A stretch of 64,000 nt of DNA from Curtobacterium oceanosedimentum (GTDB lineage: Bacteria; Actinomycetota; Actinomycetes; Actinomycetales; Microbacteriaceae), in the NCBI RefSeq assembly GCF_020297365.1, contig NZ_JAIXIG010000013.1:1-64000 (forward strand). Direction: 5' to 3'. Positions 38,701-47,142 of the stretch are shown one piece after another; position 1 is the stretch's first letter, and the number at the start of each line of letters is the position of its first letter. The position numbers and the translations under genes were made by a program. The notes under the pieces were generated by a model, which made no database searches, was not told the origin of the DNA, and saw nothing but the letters and a program-made list of their open reading frames with translations.

Positions 38701-41153
38701 CGCTTCCACGTGCCGCCGGCCGGATCGACGACGGCTTCGAGCCGGGAGAGGGCATCGTGCACGAACGACCACTCGGCACCGTCGGGCAGGGTCATCGTCG
38801 ACACGTTGCCGAACGCGTCGAAGTCCTTGGTGATGACGCGACCGAGCGGGTCCGTCGTCGACTCGACCTCGCCGTGCGGACCGTACGTGACCTCGGTGCG
38901 GGCTCCGGTCGGGTCGATCGTCGCCGTGACCCGACCACCGGCGCCGTGCTCGAACCGCCACAGCCCGCCGTCCGGGTCCTCGCGCGCGGTGAGCAGTCCG
39001 GCGGCGTCGTAGCGGTACCGGGTCCGGTTGCCGAGCGGTGTGACCGCCTCGACGATCCGACCTCCGCCGTCGCGGACCAGCCGCGCGGTGTCGCCGACGG
39101 CGTTCTCGACACCGACGAGCTCGCCGGACGCGTCGTGGTGGAACGTGACGACGACGCCGGTCGGATCGGTGCTCCGGACGAGCAGTCCGTCCCGCCACTC
39201 GAGCTCGGTCCGGCCGCCGACGGGATCGACGACGGTCGACGGGTTCCGGTCATCGCCCGCGTAGGAGTACTCGACGACCCCACCGTCCGCGGTGACCACG
39301 GTCGTCAGACGGTCCTGTTCGTCGTACCCGAAGGTCAGGTCGGCGCCCTCCGGTGTCACGGTCCGGACGCGCCGTCCCCGCTCGTCGTACCCGTGGACCG
39401 TCACCTGACCATCGCGCTCGGTCACCGAGACGAGGTTGCCGTGCGGGTCGTACGACATCGACTGGCGGCGCCCGTCGGTGTCGATGATCCCGACGACGCG
39501 GCCCCTGCGGTCGGCGATCCAGGTGTTCGTGTGCGCCCCGTCGACGTCGGAGACCGAGGTGACCCGTCCCGGCAGGTACGAGAACCGGACCCGGCGTCCG
39601 AACGGTGTGCGCTGCTCGACCACCCGGCCGCGGTCGTCGTAGGTGTTCTCGCACTCGACGACCCCGGTCGCCGCGGTCACCCGGTCGATCAGCCCGTCCG
39701 CGTTCCAGCGGTACTGCCGCGCGCCGACGGCGTCGGTCACCCGGACCAGCCGGCGGGCGTCGTCGTAGTGGTACTCGACGCGGCGCCCGTCCGATGCCGT
39801 CACCGACGCCACACGGTCGGCGGTGTACTCGACGTCGACGAACCGTCCGAAGACGTGCGCGAGCCGCGTGATCCGGTCCTGCTCGTCACGTCGGACGGTC
39901 ACGGTGGTGCCCGCTCCACGATCACTGCTCAGCCACAGCCCCGACGGCGTGAACGCCCACCGACCGCCGGCGTTGTCCTGGACGACGAGTGAGCCGTGCT
40001 CGGCCCGGAGCCACAGGTCCTCGCCGACGCCGCGGGCCCACCCGGCGCCCTGCCGCGGGAAGTCGACCTGGCGACCGTCGTCGAGCACCACCGAAGCGGC
40101 TTCGTCGCCGAGCTCGAGCCGGACGTCCAGGATCGACGACCATCCGAGCCCGAAGACCCCGGTGTGACCGTCGAGCGAGTTGTACATGCGCGTGAGCCGG
40201 AGCGACGCGGCCTGCCCCGCGAACGACAGGTCGGTCTCGGGCTCGAGGAAGTTGCCGGTGGCCGTGTTGACCGGGTCGTCGGCGAACCCGTTGGTCGGGG
40301 GCGTCCCCATCGCCGAGAACGGTCCGATGGTGAAGTCGTCACGTCCGGCGTCGATCCCCGCCGCGGACAGGGCCGCCGCGATCGCCGCGTCCGACAGCGT
40401 CGCGGGCCCGGCTCCACCACCGGCGGCCTCGAACTGCGCGGCGACGGTGCCCGCCCAGTCGGCGTCCTGCCCGTTCGCGGTGAGCCAGTCGTTGACGGCG
40501 GTCAGCAGCGACTGGGCGTTCAGCGTGCCCCAACAGGGGTTGCACTCGGCCTCGTAGTCGGCCAGGGCGTTGCGGAACGTGGAGACGGCGCCCGACAGGT
40601 CGGAGTCGAGCGCGCGGGTGGTCGCCTCGAAGGAGCGGAGGTCCGCGGGGACGGCCGACGACGTCCCACCGCTGGCCCCACCGCCCGCGGGGATCTCGCG
40701 GCCCTTCACGCTGACCTCGTCCGCCTGCAGCTGCGGCTCCGGCTCGGGCTCCGGCGGCTTCGGGTCGTCGCCGCCGCCGAACCACGTCGAGATCTCGTGC
40801 CCGGCGCCGACGAAGAAGTTCTCCTCGCGCTCACGCTTGCGGGCTTCCCACTCCTTCGCCTGCTTCCGCCGGTCGTCCTCGTCCTTCGCAGCATCGCGGA
40901 GTTCCTGCACGAAGCCGGACAGGCTCTGCAGCGACTCGACGAGCTTCGTCGCGCTCCGCGAGGCGATGTCGGCGTTGTCCGCGAAGACCTCGGAGAAGTA
41001 CCCCCGGAACTCCGCACCCGCCGTCGTCACGGACGACGACCGCGAGCCGGACTGGCCCCCGATCGCCGACGCGAGCGCCGTCGACGCCGACTTGAGTGCA
41101 TCCGCCGCGCTGTACGAGTAGCCGGTCGGATCGTTCCCGTGGATCTTCGCCAT
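35778..41153 (-). CDS. Rhs/YD-repeat polymorphic toxin with Esx-like N-terminus
   Basis: 1791 residues, the largest gene here. Residues 1-130 are helical and charged without signal peptide (SAADALKSASTALASA, later DDRRKQAKEWEARKRERE), like LXG/WXG-type substrates of type VII secretion. A Pro/Glu linker follows. From about 295 (DPVNTATGNFLEPETDL) come some 1200 residues of YD repeats (units such as YDAAGQLV), ending at NPYSFAGNDPLHAIDPLGL near 1508, the usual Rhs shell closure. Then hydrophobic segments (about 1544-1610) and a variable tip from about 1690 with YPNGYSRYSNDYG and DPRTGKPGSKPDSHVP. The tip resembles known polymorphic-toxin ends; its activity is unassigned. ATG 41153 has GGGGGA six nt upstream; ATG 41159 is the alternative. 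Confidence 0.85.
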   Translation of the reverse strand: MAKIHGNDPTGYSYSAADALKSASTALASAIGGQSGSRSSSVTTAGAEFRGYFSEVFADNADIASRSATKLVESLQSLSGFVQELRDAAKDEDDRRKQAKEWEARKREREENFFVGAGHEISTWFGGGDDPKPPEPEPEPQLQADEVSVKGREIPAGGGASGGTSSAVPADLRSFEATTRALDSDLSGAVSTFRNALADYEAECNPCWGTLNAQSLLTAVNDWLTANGQDADWAGTVAAQFEAAGGGAGPATLSDAAIAAALSAAGIDAGRDDFTIGPFSAMGTPPTNGFADDPVNTATGNFLEPETDLSFAGQAASLRLTRMYNSLDGHTGVFGLGWSSILDVRLELGDEAASVVLDDGRQVDFPRQGAGWARGVGEDLWLRAEHGSLVVQDNAGGRWAFTPSGLWLSSDRGAGTTVTVRRDEQDRITRLAHVFGRFVDVEYTADRVASVTASDGRRVEYHYDDARRLVRVTDAVGARQYRWNADGLIDRVTAATGVVECENTYDDRGRVVEQRTPFGRRVRFSYLPGRVTSVSDVDGAHTNTWIADRRGRVVGIIDTDGRRQSMSYDPHGNLVSVTERDGQVTVHGYDERGRRVRTVTPEGADLTFGYDEQDRLTTVVTADGGVVEYSYAGDDRNPSTVVDPVGGRTELEWRDGLLVRSTDPTGVVVTFHHDASGELVGVENAVGDTARLVRDGGGRIVEAVTPLGNRTRYRYDAAGLLTAREDPDGGLWRFEHGAGGRVTATIDPTGARTEVTYGPHGEVESTTDPLGRVITKDFDAFGNVSTMTLPDGAEWSFVHDALSRLEAVVDPAGGTWKREYDARGALGATVDPTGVRTEVSRSRADGVATVRDAFDAVSVTTDAFGRPTRLEHADASAELTTYDACGRPVELVDADGGLTRIERDLAGRVVGVTTPAGRTTRYEYDACGRPVVAIDPAGARTTLTYDADSRVVARTLPTGEVARTEYDRQGRVVHADVPGVGTARYRYDRVGRVVSARDTRFGQRTFRYDAAGQLVAAVNGLGGTTRYEYDQRGRLVRTVDPLGGVTVRTYTQLDKVASSTDQLGRTTIATYDAAGRQLTQTDPDGSVLRWEYDAAGRESAQFAGDRLIGRIDRDARARTVTITDETRADSPTTHVLEFSRLGQLVRRATGARETRWTHDADGLRTSVLSPDGSTIRYEHDAAGRVVRVDHSAFGEVRYEHDATGRLLQARAGDQLQTWEYANGHMVRHARIDADGTDTSTIQRDADGRITRVEGPDGSTTYEHDDAAQLVAAVHDGGRTDWVYDVAGRLTEERTDQSARRFRYDAAGQLTRVDAADGSPEVEYAHDGAGRRTRAIRPGNRTTNYAWSPQGRLTSVTETTAAGSTTTDLHVDALGELAGVDGVPIDWDTAAWAPTLLAVGDTPVVRAPGGLTGVDDGWATSGRRTTRAADDADPWQTLADLGGSGLPGGIALGADGSLQVAGLEWMGARAYDPSSRGFLSVDPVSAPAGAAWAGNPYSFAGNDPLHAIDPLGLAPITDAELEAYAAAQQGPLARAAAATGDWFADNWEYVAGGAMVVAGGVLVATGVGGPVGMMLIGAGADTIIQKATTGEVNWGQVAVSGAFGAVGGGAVSLIGKQLVKNAAEGAAENVATYAASGQPVTPGGLLRNAAEGAATSAATGGTMSKVNLPTSVAKLDDLPPTPPVNVLPSSGRTFVVTPQGTTYDIPAGWDIGPARTNRGLVAQDPASAANPNMHDDANMIRVMDPTDRYPNGYSRYSNDYGQWLDPRTGKPGSKPDSHVPSDHQGEYLGWPN

Positions 41154-41240
41154 CGTCATTCCCCCCAGATGTTGACGGCCTCATCCTGTCACGGCGCGAG
41201 CGTGAGGTACCAGAGAACGGCCTGCGTGCCGAGGGCGTGA

Positions 41241-41284
41241 CGGACGGGAGGCCCGTGGCGGTGTCGCCACGGGCCTCCCGTCCG
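41241..41284. terminator. GGAGGC-family hairpin between sufE and the Rhs gene
   Basis: Perfect 20-nt arms starting CGGACGGGAGGCCCGTGGCG around GTGT, just beyond the sufE stop at 41299; probably its terminator. Confidence 0.8.
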
Positions 41285-41298
41285 CCATCGCGTCGCGT

Positions 41299-41778
41299 CT
41301 ACGCGACCGTCGCCTGCACCTGCCGCTGCACGCGGCCGAGCATGCCCACCATCCCGCGGATCCGCAGCGGGCTGACCGCCTCGGACAGCCCGATCGTCAA
41401 CGGGTAGTCCGTGGGCACGGCGAGCACCTGCGACACGGTCAGCCCGGACAGCCCCTGCGCCAGGATCGAGGCGAAGCCGCGTGTGGTCGGCGCCTCGCGC
41501 GGAGCCGTGGCGTGCATCCGGACGACGTCGGCCGCGTCGCCGTCCTCGCCGACCGTCACGGTGATGAAGACGGGGGACTGGCACTCCTCGACGCGTTCGA
41601 GCTCGTCCTCGTGCCCCTGCAGCCGCTCGGGCAGCGCGGGCAGCTCGTTCGAGAACTCGAGCAGGAGCTGCAGGCGGTCCTTCTGCCCGAGGGCGAGGAA
41701 GTCGTCGCGGATCTCGGCGAGGGTGTCCGGCAGTGGTGCGTCGGCGGTGCCGGTGCCGGCGTCGGTGCTCGCGCTCAT
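41299..41778 (-). CDS. sufE: SufE family Fe-S cluster assembly protein
   Basis: 159 residues. SufE accepts persulfide sulfur from a cysteine desulfurase; the active-site Cys is in [34 protein letters not shown] is the characteristic N-terminal helix region, and the end [13 protein letters not shown] is typical of actinobacterial SufE. The ATG at 41778 overlaps the stop of the rhodanese gene (ATGA), so both sulfur-transfer proteins are made from one operon. A longer frame adds 24 residues without coding character. Confidence 0.9.
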   Translation of the reverse strand: MSASTDAGTGTADAPLPDTLAEIRDDFLALGQKDRLQLLLEFSNELPALPERLQGHEDELERVEECQSPVFITVTVGEDGDAADVVRMHATAPREAPTTRGFASILAQGLSGLTVSQVLAVPTDYPLTIGLSEAVSPLRIRGMVGMLGRVQRQVQATVA

Positions 41779-42686
41779 CGGCCCGCGACCGTTCCCGGCT
41801 CGGTGCCGACGGCGATCGGGACGCGCACGGCACTGCCCCACTCGGTCCACGAGCCGTCGTAGTTGCGCACGCTGTCGTACCCGAGCAGGTACTGCAGCAC
41901 GAACCAGGTGTGGCTCGACCGCTCCCCGATGCGGCAGTAGGCGATGACCTCGTCGGCGTCACCGATGCCGGCGCCGTCGCGGTACACGGCGTCGAGCTCC
42001 TCGCGGGACTTGAACGTGCCGTCGGCGGCGGCGGCGGTCGCCCAGGGGATGTTCACGGCGGTGGGCACGTGGCCGGCTCGCAGGGCGCCCTCCTCCGGGT
42101 AGTCGGGTGCCGTGGTGCGCTCACCGCTGTACTCGGGTGCACTGCGGACGTCGATGAGCGGCTTGCCGAGGTGCGCGAGCACGTCCTCCTTGAAGGCGCG
42201 GACGGGCTCGTCCTGGCGCTCGACCACGGGGTAGTCGACGGAGGTCACGGCGGTCGCGTCGGTGGTCAGGGCGCGGTCCTCGGCGATCCACTTCGCACGA
42301 CCGCCGTCGAGCAGGCGGACGTCCTGGTGGCCGAACAGGGTGAAGACCCAGAGGGCGTACGCGGCCCACCAGTTGTTCTTGTCGCCGTAGATCACGACCG
42401 TGGTGTCGCGACCGATGCCCTTGCCGCCGAGGAGCTCGGCGAACGCGGCACCGTCGATGTAGTCGCGCTGCACGGGGTCGTTGAGGTCGGTGTGCCAGTC
42501 GATCTTCACCGCGCCGGGGACGTGCCCGGTCTCGTAGAGCAGGACGTCCTCGTCGGACTCGACCACGACGAGGTCGGGTGCACCGGTGCCGGCGTCGAGC
42601 CGCGCCTGCAGCCACTCGGTGGAGACGAGGCGCTCGGGGTGCGCGTAGGCGGCGAACTTCTCGGACGGGTCGACCGGTGCGGTCAT
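41775..42686 (-). CDS. sseA: Thiosulfate/3-mercaptopyruvate sulfurtransferase
   Basis: 303-residue tandem rhodanese. The first, inactive domain spans about residues 20-140 ([33 protein letters not shown]); the second, about 160-290, carries the catalytic Cys in [17 protein letters not shown]. The CRIGER active loop is typical of thiosulfate-type enzymes in Actinobacteria. The ATG at 42686 has GGAGG upstream. Co-transcribed with sufE, it may feed sulfane sulfur to Fe-S or cofactor synthesis. Divergent from zapE. Confidence 0.92.
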   Translation of the reverse strand: MTAPVDPSEKFAAYAHPERLVSTEWLQARLDAGTGAPDLVVVESDEDVLLYETGHVPGAVKIDWHTDLNDPVQRDYIDGAAFAELLGGKGIGRDTTVVIYGDKNNWWAAYALWVFTLFGHQDVRLLDGGRAKWIAEDRALTTDATAVTSVDYPVVERQDEPVRAFKEDVLAHLGKPLIDVRSAPEYSGERTTAPDYPEEGALRAGHVPTAVNIPWATAAAADGTFKSREELDAVYRDGAGIGDADEVIAYCRIGERSSHTWFVLQYLLGYDSVRNYDGSWTEWGSAVRVPIAVGTEPGTVAGR

Positions 42687-42733
42687 CGGGGTACCTCCAG
42701 GTGATGCGGGGGAGCGCGGTGCAGGCACCGGAC

Positions 42734-42752
42734 TAGGATCGGGCGTCGGTGC
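42734..42752 (+). promoter_or_regulatory. Candidate promoter of zapE
   Basis: TAGGAT (42734-42739) is a good -10. It lies 9 nt before a GTG (42749) and about 94 nt before the favoured TTG start with its own ribosome site, so a short 5' leader is more likely than a leaderless message. Confidence 0.4.
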
Positions 42753-42832
42753 TCTGGGCAACGGTACGCGGACGTGCCGTGCGCCTGGTCCAACGTGACA
42801 CCGCACGTCTTGCTTCCCGGAAGGGTCCCCGA

Positions 42833-43837
42833 TTGCCCGCTCACCTCGTCGACCGTGATCCCCAGGTGACCCCGCAGCAGATGGCTGCGGCGCTCGTGCC
42901 CCCGCCGCAGTTCGCGGGTGCGTCCTTCGACTCGTACCGGCCGGACCCCGACTACGCCTCGCAGGCATCGGTCCGCGACGCCGTCGCCGCGTTCGTGGCC
43001 GCCGGTCCCGCCGACGCCCCGCGGCGCGGGCTGTTCGGCCGCCGTAAGCAGGCAGCCGAGCCGGCCGCCAAGTCCGGCGTGTACCTGGACGGCGGGTTCG
43101 GTGTCGGCAAGACGCACCTGCTCGCCGCCGCGTACCACGCGGCGTCGGGACGCAAGACGTTCGGCACCTTCATCGAGTACACCGCGCTCGTGGGTGCGCT
43201 CGGGTTCCAGGGCACCGTCGACCTGCTCCGCGGCACCGCCCTGGTGTGCATCGACGAGTTCGAGCTCGACGACCCGGGCGACACGATGGTGATGACGCGG
43301 CTCATCAAGGAGCTGACCGAGACCGGCACCCGGTTCGCCGCCACCTCGAACACGCCGCCCGGCGCCCTGGGCGAGGGTCGGTTCGCCGCGCAGGACTTCC
43401 TGCGCGAGATCCAGGCGATGTCGGACCGGTTCGACACCATGCGGATCGACGGCCTCGACTACCGCCGTCGCGCGGTGGACGAGTCCGCCCGCACGGTCGA
43501 CGACGTCGCGGGAGCGCTGCCCGCCGGGACGACGACGCTCGACGACTTCCGGGCCGTGGTCGCGCACCTGGCGAGCGTGCACCCCTCGAAGTACGTCGCC
43601 CTCGTCGACGGGCTCGACGCGGTGGGCCTGACCGACGTGCAGGCCTTCACCGACCAGACCGACGCACTCCGCTGGGTCGCGCTCGTCGACCGCCTGTACG
43701 ACGCGCAGGTGCGGATCGTCGCGTCCGGCACGCCGCTCGACCAGGTGTACCCGCAGACGATGCTCGACGGCGGCTACCGCAAGAAGTACCTGCGCGCCGC
43801 GTCGCGCGTGGTCGCGTTGTCGCGCGCGGTCGACTGA
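42833..43837 (+). CDS. zapE: ZapE/AFG1-type ATPase
   Basis: About 334 residues, AFG1/ZapE family P-loop ATPase linked to cell division in other bacteria. [24 protein letters not shown] is the N-terminal family signature; Walker A is [16 protein letters not shown]; Walker B is [11 protein letters not shown]; sensor region [23 protein letters not shown] with later [13 protein letters not shown]. The C-terminal [15 protein letters not shown] is typical. I favour TTG 42833 with GGAAGG upstream; GTG 42749 would add 28 residues of basic sequence unlike family members. Confidence 0.87.
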   Translation: MPAHLVDRDPQVTPQQMAAALVPPPQFAGASFDSYRPDPDYASQASVRDAVAAFVAAGPADAPRRGLFGRRKQAAEPAAKSGVYLDGGFGVGKTHLLAAAYHAASGRKTFGTFIEYTALVGALGFQGTVDLLRGTALVCIDEFELDDPGDTMVMTRLIKELTETGTRFAATSNTPPGALGEGRFAAQDFLREIQAMSDRFDTMRIDGLDYRRRAVDESARTVDDVAGALPAGTTTLDDFRAVVAHLASVHPSKYVALVDGLDAVGLTDVQAFTDQTDALRWVALVDRLYDAQVRIVASGTPLDQVYPQTMLDGGYRKKYLRAASRVVALSRAVD

Positions 43838-43846
43838 GCCACCTGA

Positions 43847-43890
43847 CGGACGGGAGGCGCGGGGCGGCACCGCCACGGGCCTCCCGTCCG
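43847..43890. terminator. GGAGGC-family hairpin after zapE
   Basis: Outer arms CGGACGGGAGGC and GGCCTCCCGTCCG with an imperfect GC-rich inner stem. Confidence 0.65.
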
Positions 43891-43970
43891 GCGCGTCCGG
43901 CGTGCCGACAGGGCTGTCGGACGTCGCTTCCGGCATCCGGAAACAGACCGTTCACACGGGAGCCCCACGC

Positions 43971-44008
43971 GTTACATCCGCGAAACAGACCGTGCTCCCT
44001 CGTGAAAC
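43971..44008 (+). promoter_or_regulatory. GlnR-type box upstream of amtB
   Basis: GTTAC (43971-43975), 6 nt, GAAAC (43982-43986), 6 nt, TGCTC (43993-43997), 6 nt, GAAAC (44004-44008). This is the a1-n6-b1-n6-a2-n6-b2 spacing of the actinobacterial GlnR operator, with only the a2 half degenerate. A further GAAACAGACCGT copy begins at 43940 and another at 43982. It lies 70 nt before the amtB start. Confidence 0.65.
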
Positions 44009-44077
44009 GTCGCCTCGCCAGACTCGGTGGCACCCGAGGCGGTCCACGAGCCGCTCGTGCAATCGAGAGGTGAACAG

Positions 44078-45352
44078 ATGCTTGATCAGGGCAACACGAC
44101 GTTCGTGTTGGTCATGGCGGCGCTGGTGTTGTTCATGACACCCGGCCTGGCCTTCTTCTACGGCGGCTTGGTGAAGGCCAAGTCCGTCATCTCCATGATG
44201 ATGATGTCGTTCGGCGCGATCGCGCTCGTGAGCGTCCTGTGGGTGCTCTACGGCTACGCGATCGCGTTCGCCAACCACGGTGACAACGCCGCGGTGTCCG
44301 GCGTGGTCGGCTTCTTCAGCATCGACTGGAACCTGCTCGGCCTCGGCCAGGCGTTCGAGGAGGCACAGTCCTCGGACATCCAGGCGGCCTACCCGTCGAT
44401 GGCCTTCGTCGGGTTCCAGGCGACGTTCGCGATCATCACCGTCGCGCTCATCTCCGGCGCCATCGCCGACCGTGCCAAGTTCGGCGCGTGGATGATCTTC
44501 GCCGGCGTCTGGGTCACGGTCGTCTACTTCCCGGTCGCCTCGTGGGTCTTCAACCTGACCTCGGGCTGGGCCGCCACCTGGGGCGTCATCGACTTCGCCG
44601 GTGGCACCGCGGTGCACATCAACGCCGGTGCCGCGGGACTGGCCCTGGCGATCGTGCTCGGCAAGCGCGTCGGGTTCGCCAAGGGCGCGCACAAGCCGCA
44701 CAACCCGCCGTTCGTCCTGCTCGGTGCCGCGATCCTGTGGTTCGGCTGGTTCGGCTTCAACGCCGGCTCCGAGGGTGCCGCCGACGGCATCGCCGCCATC
44801 GCCTGGGTCAACACGCTCGCCGCCCCGGCCGCCGCGATCCTCGGCTGGCTGCTCATCGAGAAGCTCAAGGACGGCAAGGCCACGTCCGTCGGCGCCGCCT
44901 CCGGTGCCGTCACCGGCCTCGTCGCCATCACGCCGGCGTGTGCCGCGCTGACCCCGGGCTGGGGCATCGTCCTCGGCTTCCTGGCCGGCGTCATCTGCTG
45001 CTTCGCCATCGACTGGAAGTACCGCCTGGGCTTCGACGACTCGCTCGACGTCGTCGGCGTCCACCTGGTCGGCGGCATCGTCGGCACGCTCTTCCTCGGC
45101 TTCTTCGCCAACGACAGCGGCCTGATCTACTCGGGTTCGTTCGAGCAGCTCGGCAAGCAGGCCGCCGCGGCACTCGTCGTCGGGATCTACTCGTTCGTGC
45201 TCGCCTTCGTGATCGGGTTCGCGATCGAGAAGACCATCGGCTTCCGGGTCAAGACCGAGGACGAGGTCGCCGGCATCGACACCGCCGTCCACGGCGAAGA
45301 GGGCTACGTCCTCTACGAGCAGACCGACGACACCCCGGTGCGCGTCCGCTAG
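44078..45352 (+). CDS. amtB: Ammonium transporter
   Basis: Inner-membrane Amt channel, 424 residues with about eleven hydrophobic helices. PGLAFFYGGLVKAKSVISMMMMSFG is the N-terminal family signature (part shown); the central motif DFAGGTAVHINAGAAGLA carries a pore His, and DVVGVHLVGGIVGTLFLG the second. LWFGWFGFNAGSEG is also diagnostic. The ATG at 44078 follows GAGAGGTGAAC. No glnK gene follows; instead a strong terminator ends the unit. A GlnR-type operator upstream indicates nitrogen control. Confidence 0.95.
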   Translation: MLDQGNTTFVLVMAALVLFMTPGLAFFYGGLVKAKSVISMMMMSFGAIALVSVLWVLYGYAIAFANHGDNAAVSGVVGFFSIDWNLLGLGQAFEEAQSSDIQAAYPSMAFVGFQATFAIITVALISGAIADRAKFGAWMIFAGVWVTVVYFPVASWVFNLTSGWAATWGVIDFAGGTAVHINAGAAGLALAIVLGKRVGFAKGAHKPHNPPFVLLGAAILWFGWFGFNAGSEGAADGIAAIAWVNTLAAPAAAILGWLLIEKLKDGKATSVGAASGAVTGLVAITPACAALTPGWGIVLGFLAGVICCFAIDWKYRLGFDDSLDVVGVHLVGGIVGTLFLGFFANDSGLIYSGSFEQLGKQAAAALVVGIYSFVLAFVIGFAIEKTIGFRVKTEDEVAGIDTAVHGEEGYVLYEQTDDTPVRVR

Positions 45353-45367
45353 ACACGCTCCACCACC

Positions 45368-45417
45368 GCACGACGACGGGCCCCGCGCAGACAGCAGCGC
45401 GGGGCCCGTCGTCGTGC
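45368..45417 (+). terminator. Strong terminator of amtB
   Basis: Perfect 21-nt arms beginning GCACGACGACGGGCCCCGCG, with an 8-nt loop, 16 nt after the stop. Confidence 0.8.
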
Positions 45418-45430
45418 GGGTCGCGTGGTC

Positions 45431-45500
45431 GACGCGACCACGGACGGGAGGCGCGGTGTGGGTCGGACCGGTGGGGAGCCTCCAGTCAGGTGGTCGCGTC
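45431..45500. repeat. Degenerate GGAGGC-family hairpin
   Basis: Outer arms GACGCGACCAC (45431-45441) and GTGGTCGCGTC (45490-45500) enclose an inner GGGAGGC/GCCTCC pair. The most decayed member of the family. It lies in the 229-nt amtB/aldo-keto reductase gap, which otherwise holds the amtB terminator and the 9-bp tandem repeat. Confidence 0.5.
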
Positions 45501-45511
45501 AGCGACGCGAC

Positions 45512-45583
45512 GGTTCTGATGGTTCCGTCGGTTCCGACGGTTCCGACGGTTCCGTCGGTTCCGTCGGTTCCGTCGGTTCCGTC
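45512..45583. repeat. 9-bp tandem repeat, eight units
   Basis: Eight contiguous units of GGTTCCGTC or GGTTCCGAC (first unit GGTTCTGAT). The last unit overlaps the stop codon of the aldo/keto reductase on the minus strand. The unit is a multiple of three, so copy changes would not shift any frame. Confidence 0.85.
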
Positions 45584-46553
45584 ACCAGGCGTAGTCCTCG
45601 GGCGAGGTGTCGTGACCAGGGAAGATCTCGTCGAGGCGGTCGAGCGCGCGCTGGTCGAGACGGATGTCGACGGCGCGGACGGCCGACTCCCACTGCTCCA
45701 TCGTGCGGGGCCCGGTGATCGGCGCCGTCACGCCGGGCTGGTGGAGCAGCCAGGCGAGGGCCAGCTCGCCGGGTGTGTGCCCGAGCTCCTTCGCGAACGA
45801 CTCGTACGACTGCAGCTGGTCGCGGTGGGCGTCGACGTACTCGGCGCTCCGACCGGACAGGCGCCGCGAGCCGTTCTCGGTCTTCTCGATGACGCCACCG
45901 AGCAGGCCGCCCTGCAGGGGCGACCAGGGGATGACGCCGAGGCCGTACTCGCGTGCGGCGGGCAGGACCTCGCGCTCGACGTCACGGACGACGAGGTTGT
46001 AGATCGACTGCTCGCTGACCAGACCGAAGGTGTTCCGGCGCTTCGCCGCCTCCTGCGCCTGGGCGATGTGCCACCCGGCGAAGTTCGACGAGCCGACGTA
46101 GAGCACCTTGCCCTGCTGCACGGCGACGTCGATCGCCTGCCAGATCTCGTCCCACGGGGTCGCACGGTCGACGTGGTGGAACTGGTACAGGTCGACGTGG
46201 TCGGTCTGCAGGCGCTGCAGGCTGGCGTCGAGCGACCGGCGGATGTTCAGCGCGCTGAGCTTGCCGCCGTTCGGCCAGTCGACCATCTCGCCGTAGACCT
46301 TCGTGGCGAGGACCGTCTTCTCGCGTCGGCCGCCGCCCTGGGCGAACCAGCGCCCGATGATCTCCTCGGTGGCACCCTTGCCGACCGAGCCGCCGTAGCC
46401 GTTGGCGGTGTCGAAGAAGTTGACGCCGAGCTCGTGGGCCCGGTCCATGATGGCGTGCGAGTCGTCCTCGCTGGTCTCCGGGCCGAAGTTCATCGTTCCG
46501 AGCACGGCGCGGGAGACGGACAGGCCGGTGCGACCGAGGTGTGTGTAGTCCAT
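45582..46553 (-). CDS. Aldo/keto reductase
   Basis: 323-residue NADPH-dependent oxidoreductase of the AKR superfamily (YghZ/Tas-like group). Opening LGRTGLSVSRAVLGTMNFG; catalytic Asp and Tyr in GVNFFDTANGYGG; Lys in KTVLATKVYG; His in YQFHHVDRATPWDEI; cofactor region VIPWSPLQGGLLGG and PGVTAPITGPRTMEQW. The substrate is unknown. The stop codon sits in the last unit of a 9-bp tandem repeat. Divergent from the ChaB-like gene. Confidence 0.92.
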   Translation of the reverse strand: MDYTHLGRTGLSVSRAVLGTMNFGPETSEDDSHAIMDRAHELGVNFFDTANGYGGSVGKGATEEIIGRWFAQGGGRREKTVLATKVYGEMVDWPNGGKLSALNIRRSLDASLQRLQTDHVDLYQFHHVDRATPWDEIWQAIDVAVQQGKVLYVGSSNFAGWHIAQAQEAAKRRNTFGLVSEQSIYNLVVRDVEREVLPAAREYGLGVIPWSPLQGGLLGGVIEKTENGSRRLSGRSAEYVDAHRDQLQSYESFAKELGHTPGELALAWLLHQPGVTAPITGPRTMEQWESAVRAVDIRLDQRALDRLDEIFPGHDTSPEDYAW

Positions 46554-46654
46554 GGGGACGGTCTACTCGTGACGCGCTGGTGGTGCCAGGCCCAGGGAGT
46601 GCCGGTCAGCGGTGGGGAGAGTAGTCAGGGTGCAGCACTCGAGAGGAGCACCCC

Positions 46655-47047
46655 ATGCCAGCGAAGGACGAGATCCCCAGCACCCTGCAGCGGTCGCCGG
46701 AGCACGCGCAGGCGATCTTCGCCGAGACCCTCGACTCGGCGGAGGAGTCGTACGGGCCCGGCGAGCGTGCCCGCCGCACCGCGTTCGCGGCGGTGAAGCA
46801 CGAGTACGAGAAGGTCGGCGACCACTGGGAGGAGAAGGAGTCCTCCGGTCCCTCGGACTCCGGCGCGGCCGGCTCCCGCGGGGACGGGCAGACCCAGGGC
46901 GGTGTCGACGCCAACGCGACGAAGGCGCACCTGATGGACGTCGCGAAGCGCCTCGACATCAGCGGGCGCTCGAAGATGGACAAGGGCGAGCTCGTCGAGG
47001 CCATCAAACGGGCCAACGACCGGGCGACCGCCGCAGCGCGCGACTGA
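46655..47047 (+). CDS. ChaB-like protein with Rho N-terminal-like tail
   Basis: 130 residues. Residues 1-60 match ChaB (EIPSTLQRSPEHAQAIFAETLDSAEESYG...RRTAFAAVKHEYEKVGDHW). A Gly/Ser-rich linker follows, and the last 45 residues (THLMDVAKRLDISGRSKMDKGELVEAIKRAN-like) resemble a SAP/Rho-N helix-extended-helix fold that binds nucleic acid. Such fusions are common in Actinobacteria, of unknown function. The ATG has GAGAGGAG upstream. Confidence 0.83.
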   Translation: MPAKDEIPSTLQRSPEHAQAIFAETLDSAEESYGPGERARRTAFAAVKHEYEKVGDHWEEKESSGPSDSGAAGSRGDGQTQGGVDANATKAHLMDVAKRLDISGRSKMDKGELVEAIKRANDRATAAARD

Positions 47048-47126
47048 CCTGTCGAGCCGACCGGGCTCGATCGTGCGGCGCGTGCCGTGCATGCCGCGCT
47101 GGGCATGCGGGATCGGGGTGGAGGGG

Positions 47127-47142
47127 TAACGTGCCGACCGTG
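47127..47142 (+). promoter_or_regulatory. Candidate leaderless promoter of the KAS III gene
   Basis: TAACGT (47127-47132), 7 nt, GTG at 47140. An in-frame GTG at 47131 overlaps the hexamer and is less likely. Confidence 0.4.

Noticed and set aside
37047..39992. A 981-codon plus-strand frame inside the Rhs gene
   Set aside because: Antisense to periodic YD repeats, which keep the opposite frame open.
45512..45583. The tandem repeat as a CRISPR array
   Set aside because: Units are 9 bp and contiguous with no spacers.
45499..45693. Small minus-strand frame encoding a Thr-Glu-Pro repeat
   Set aside because: Made entirely by the 9-bp tandem repeat and the overlapping reductase gene; no ribosome site.
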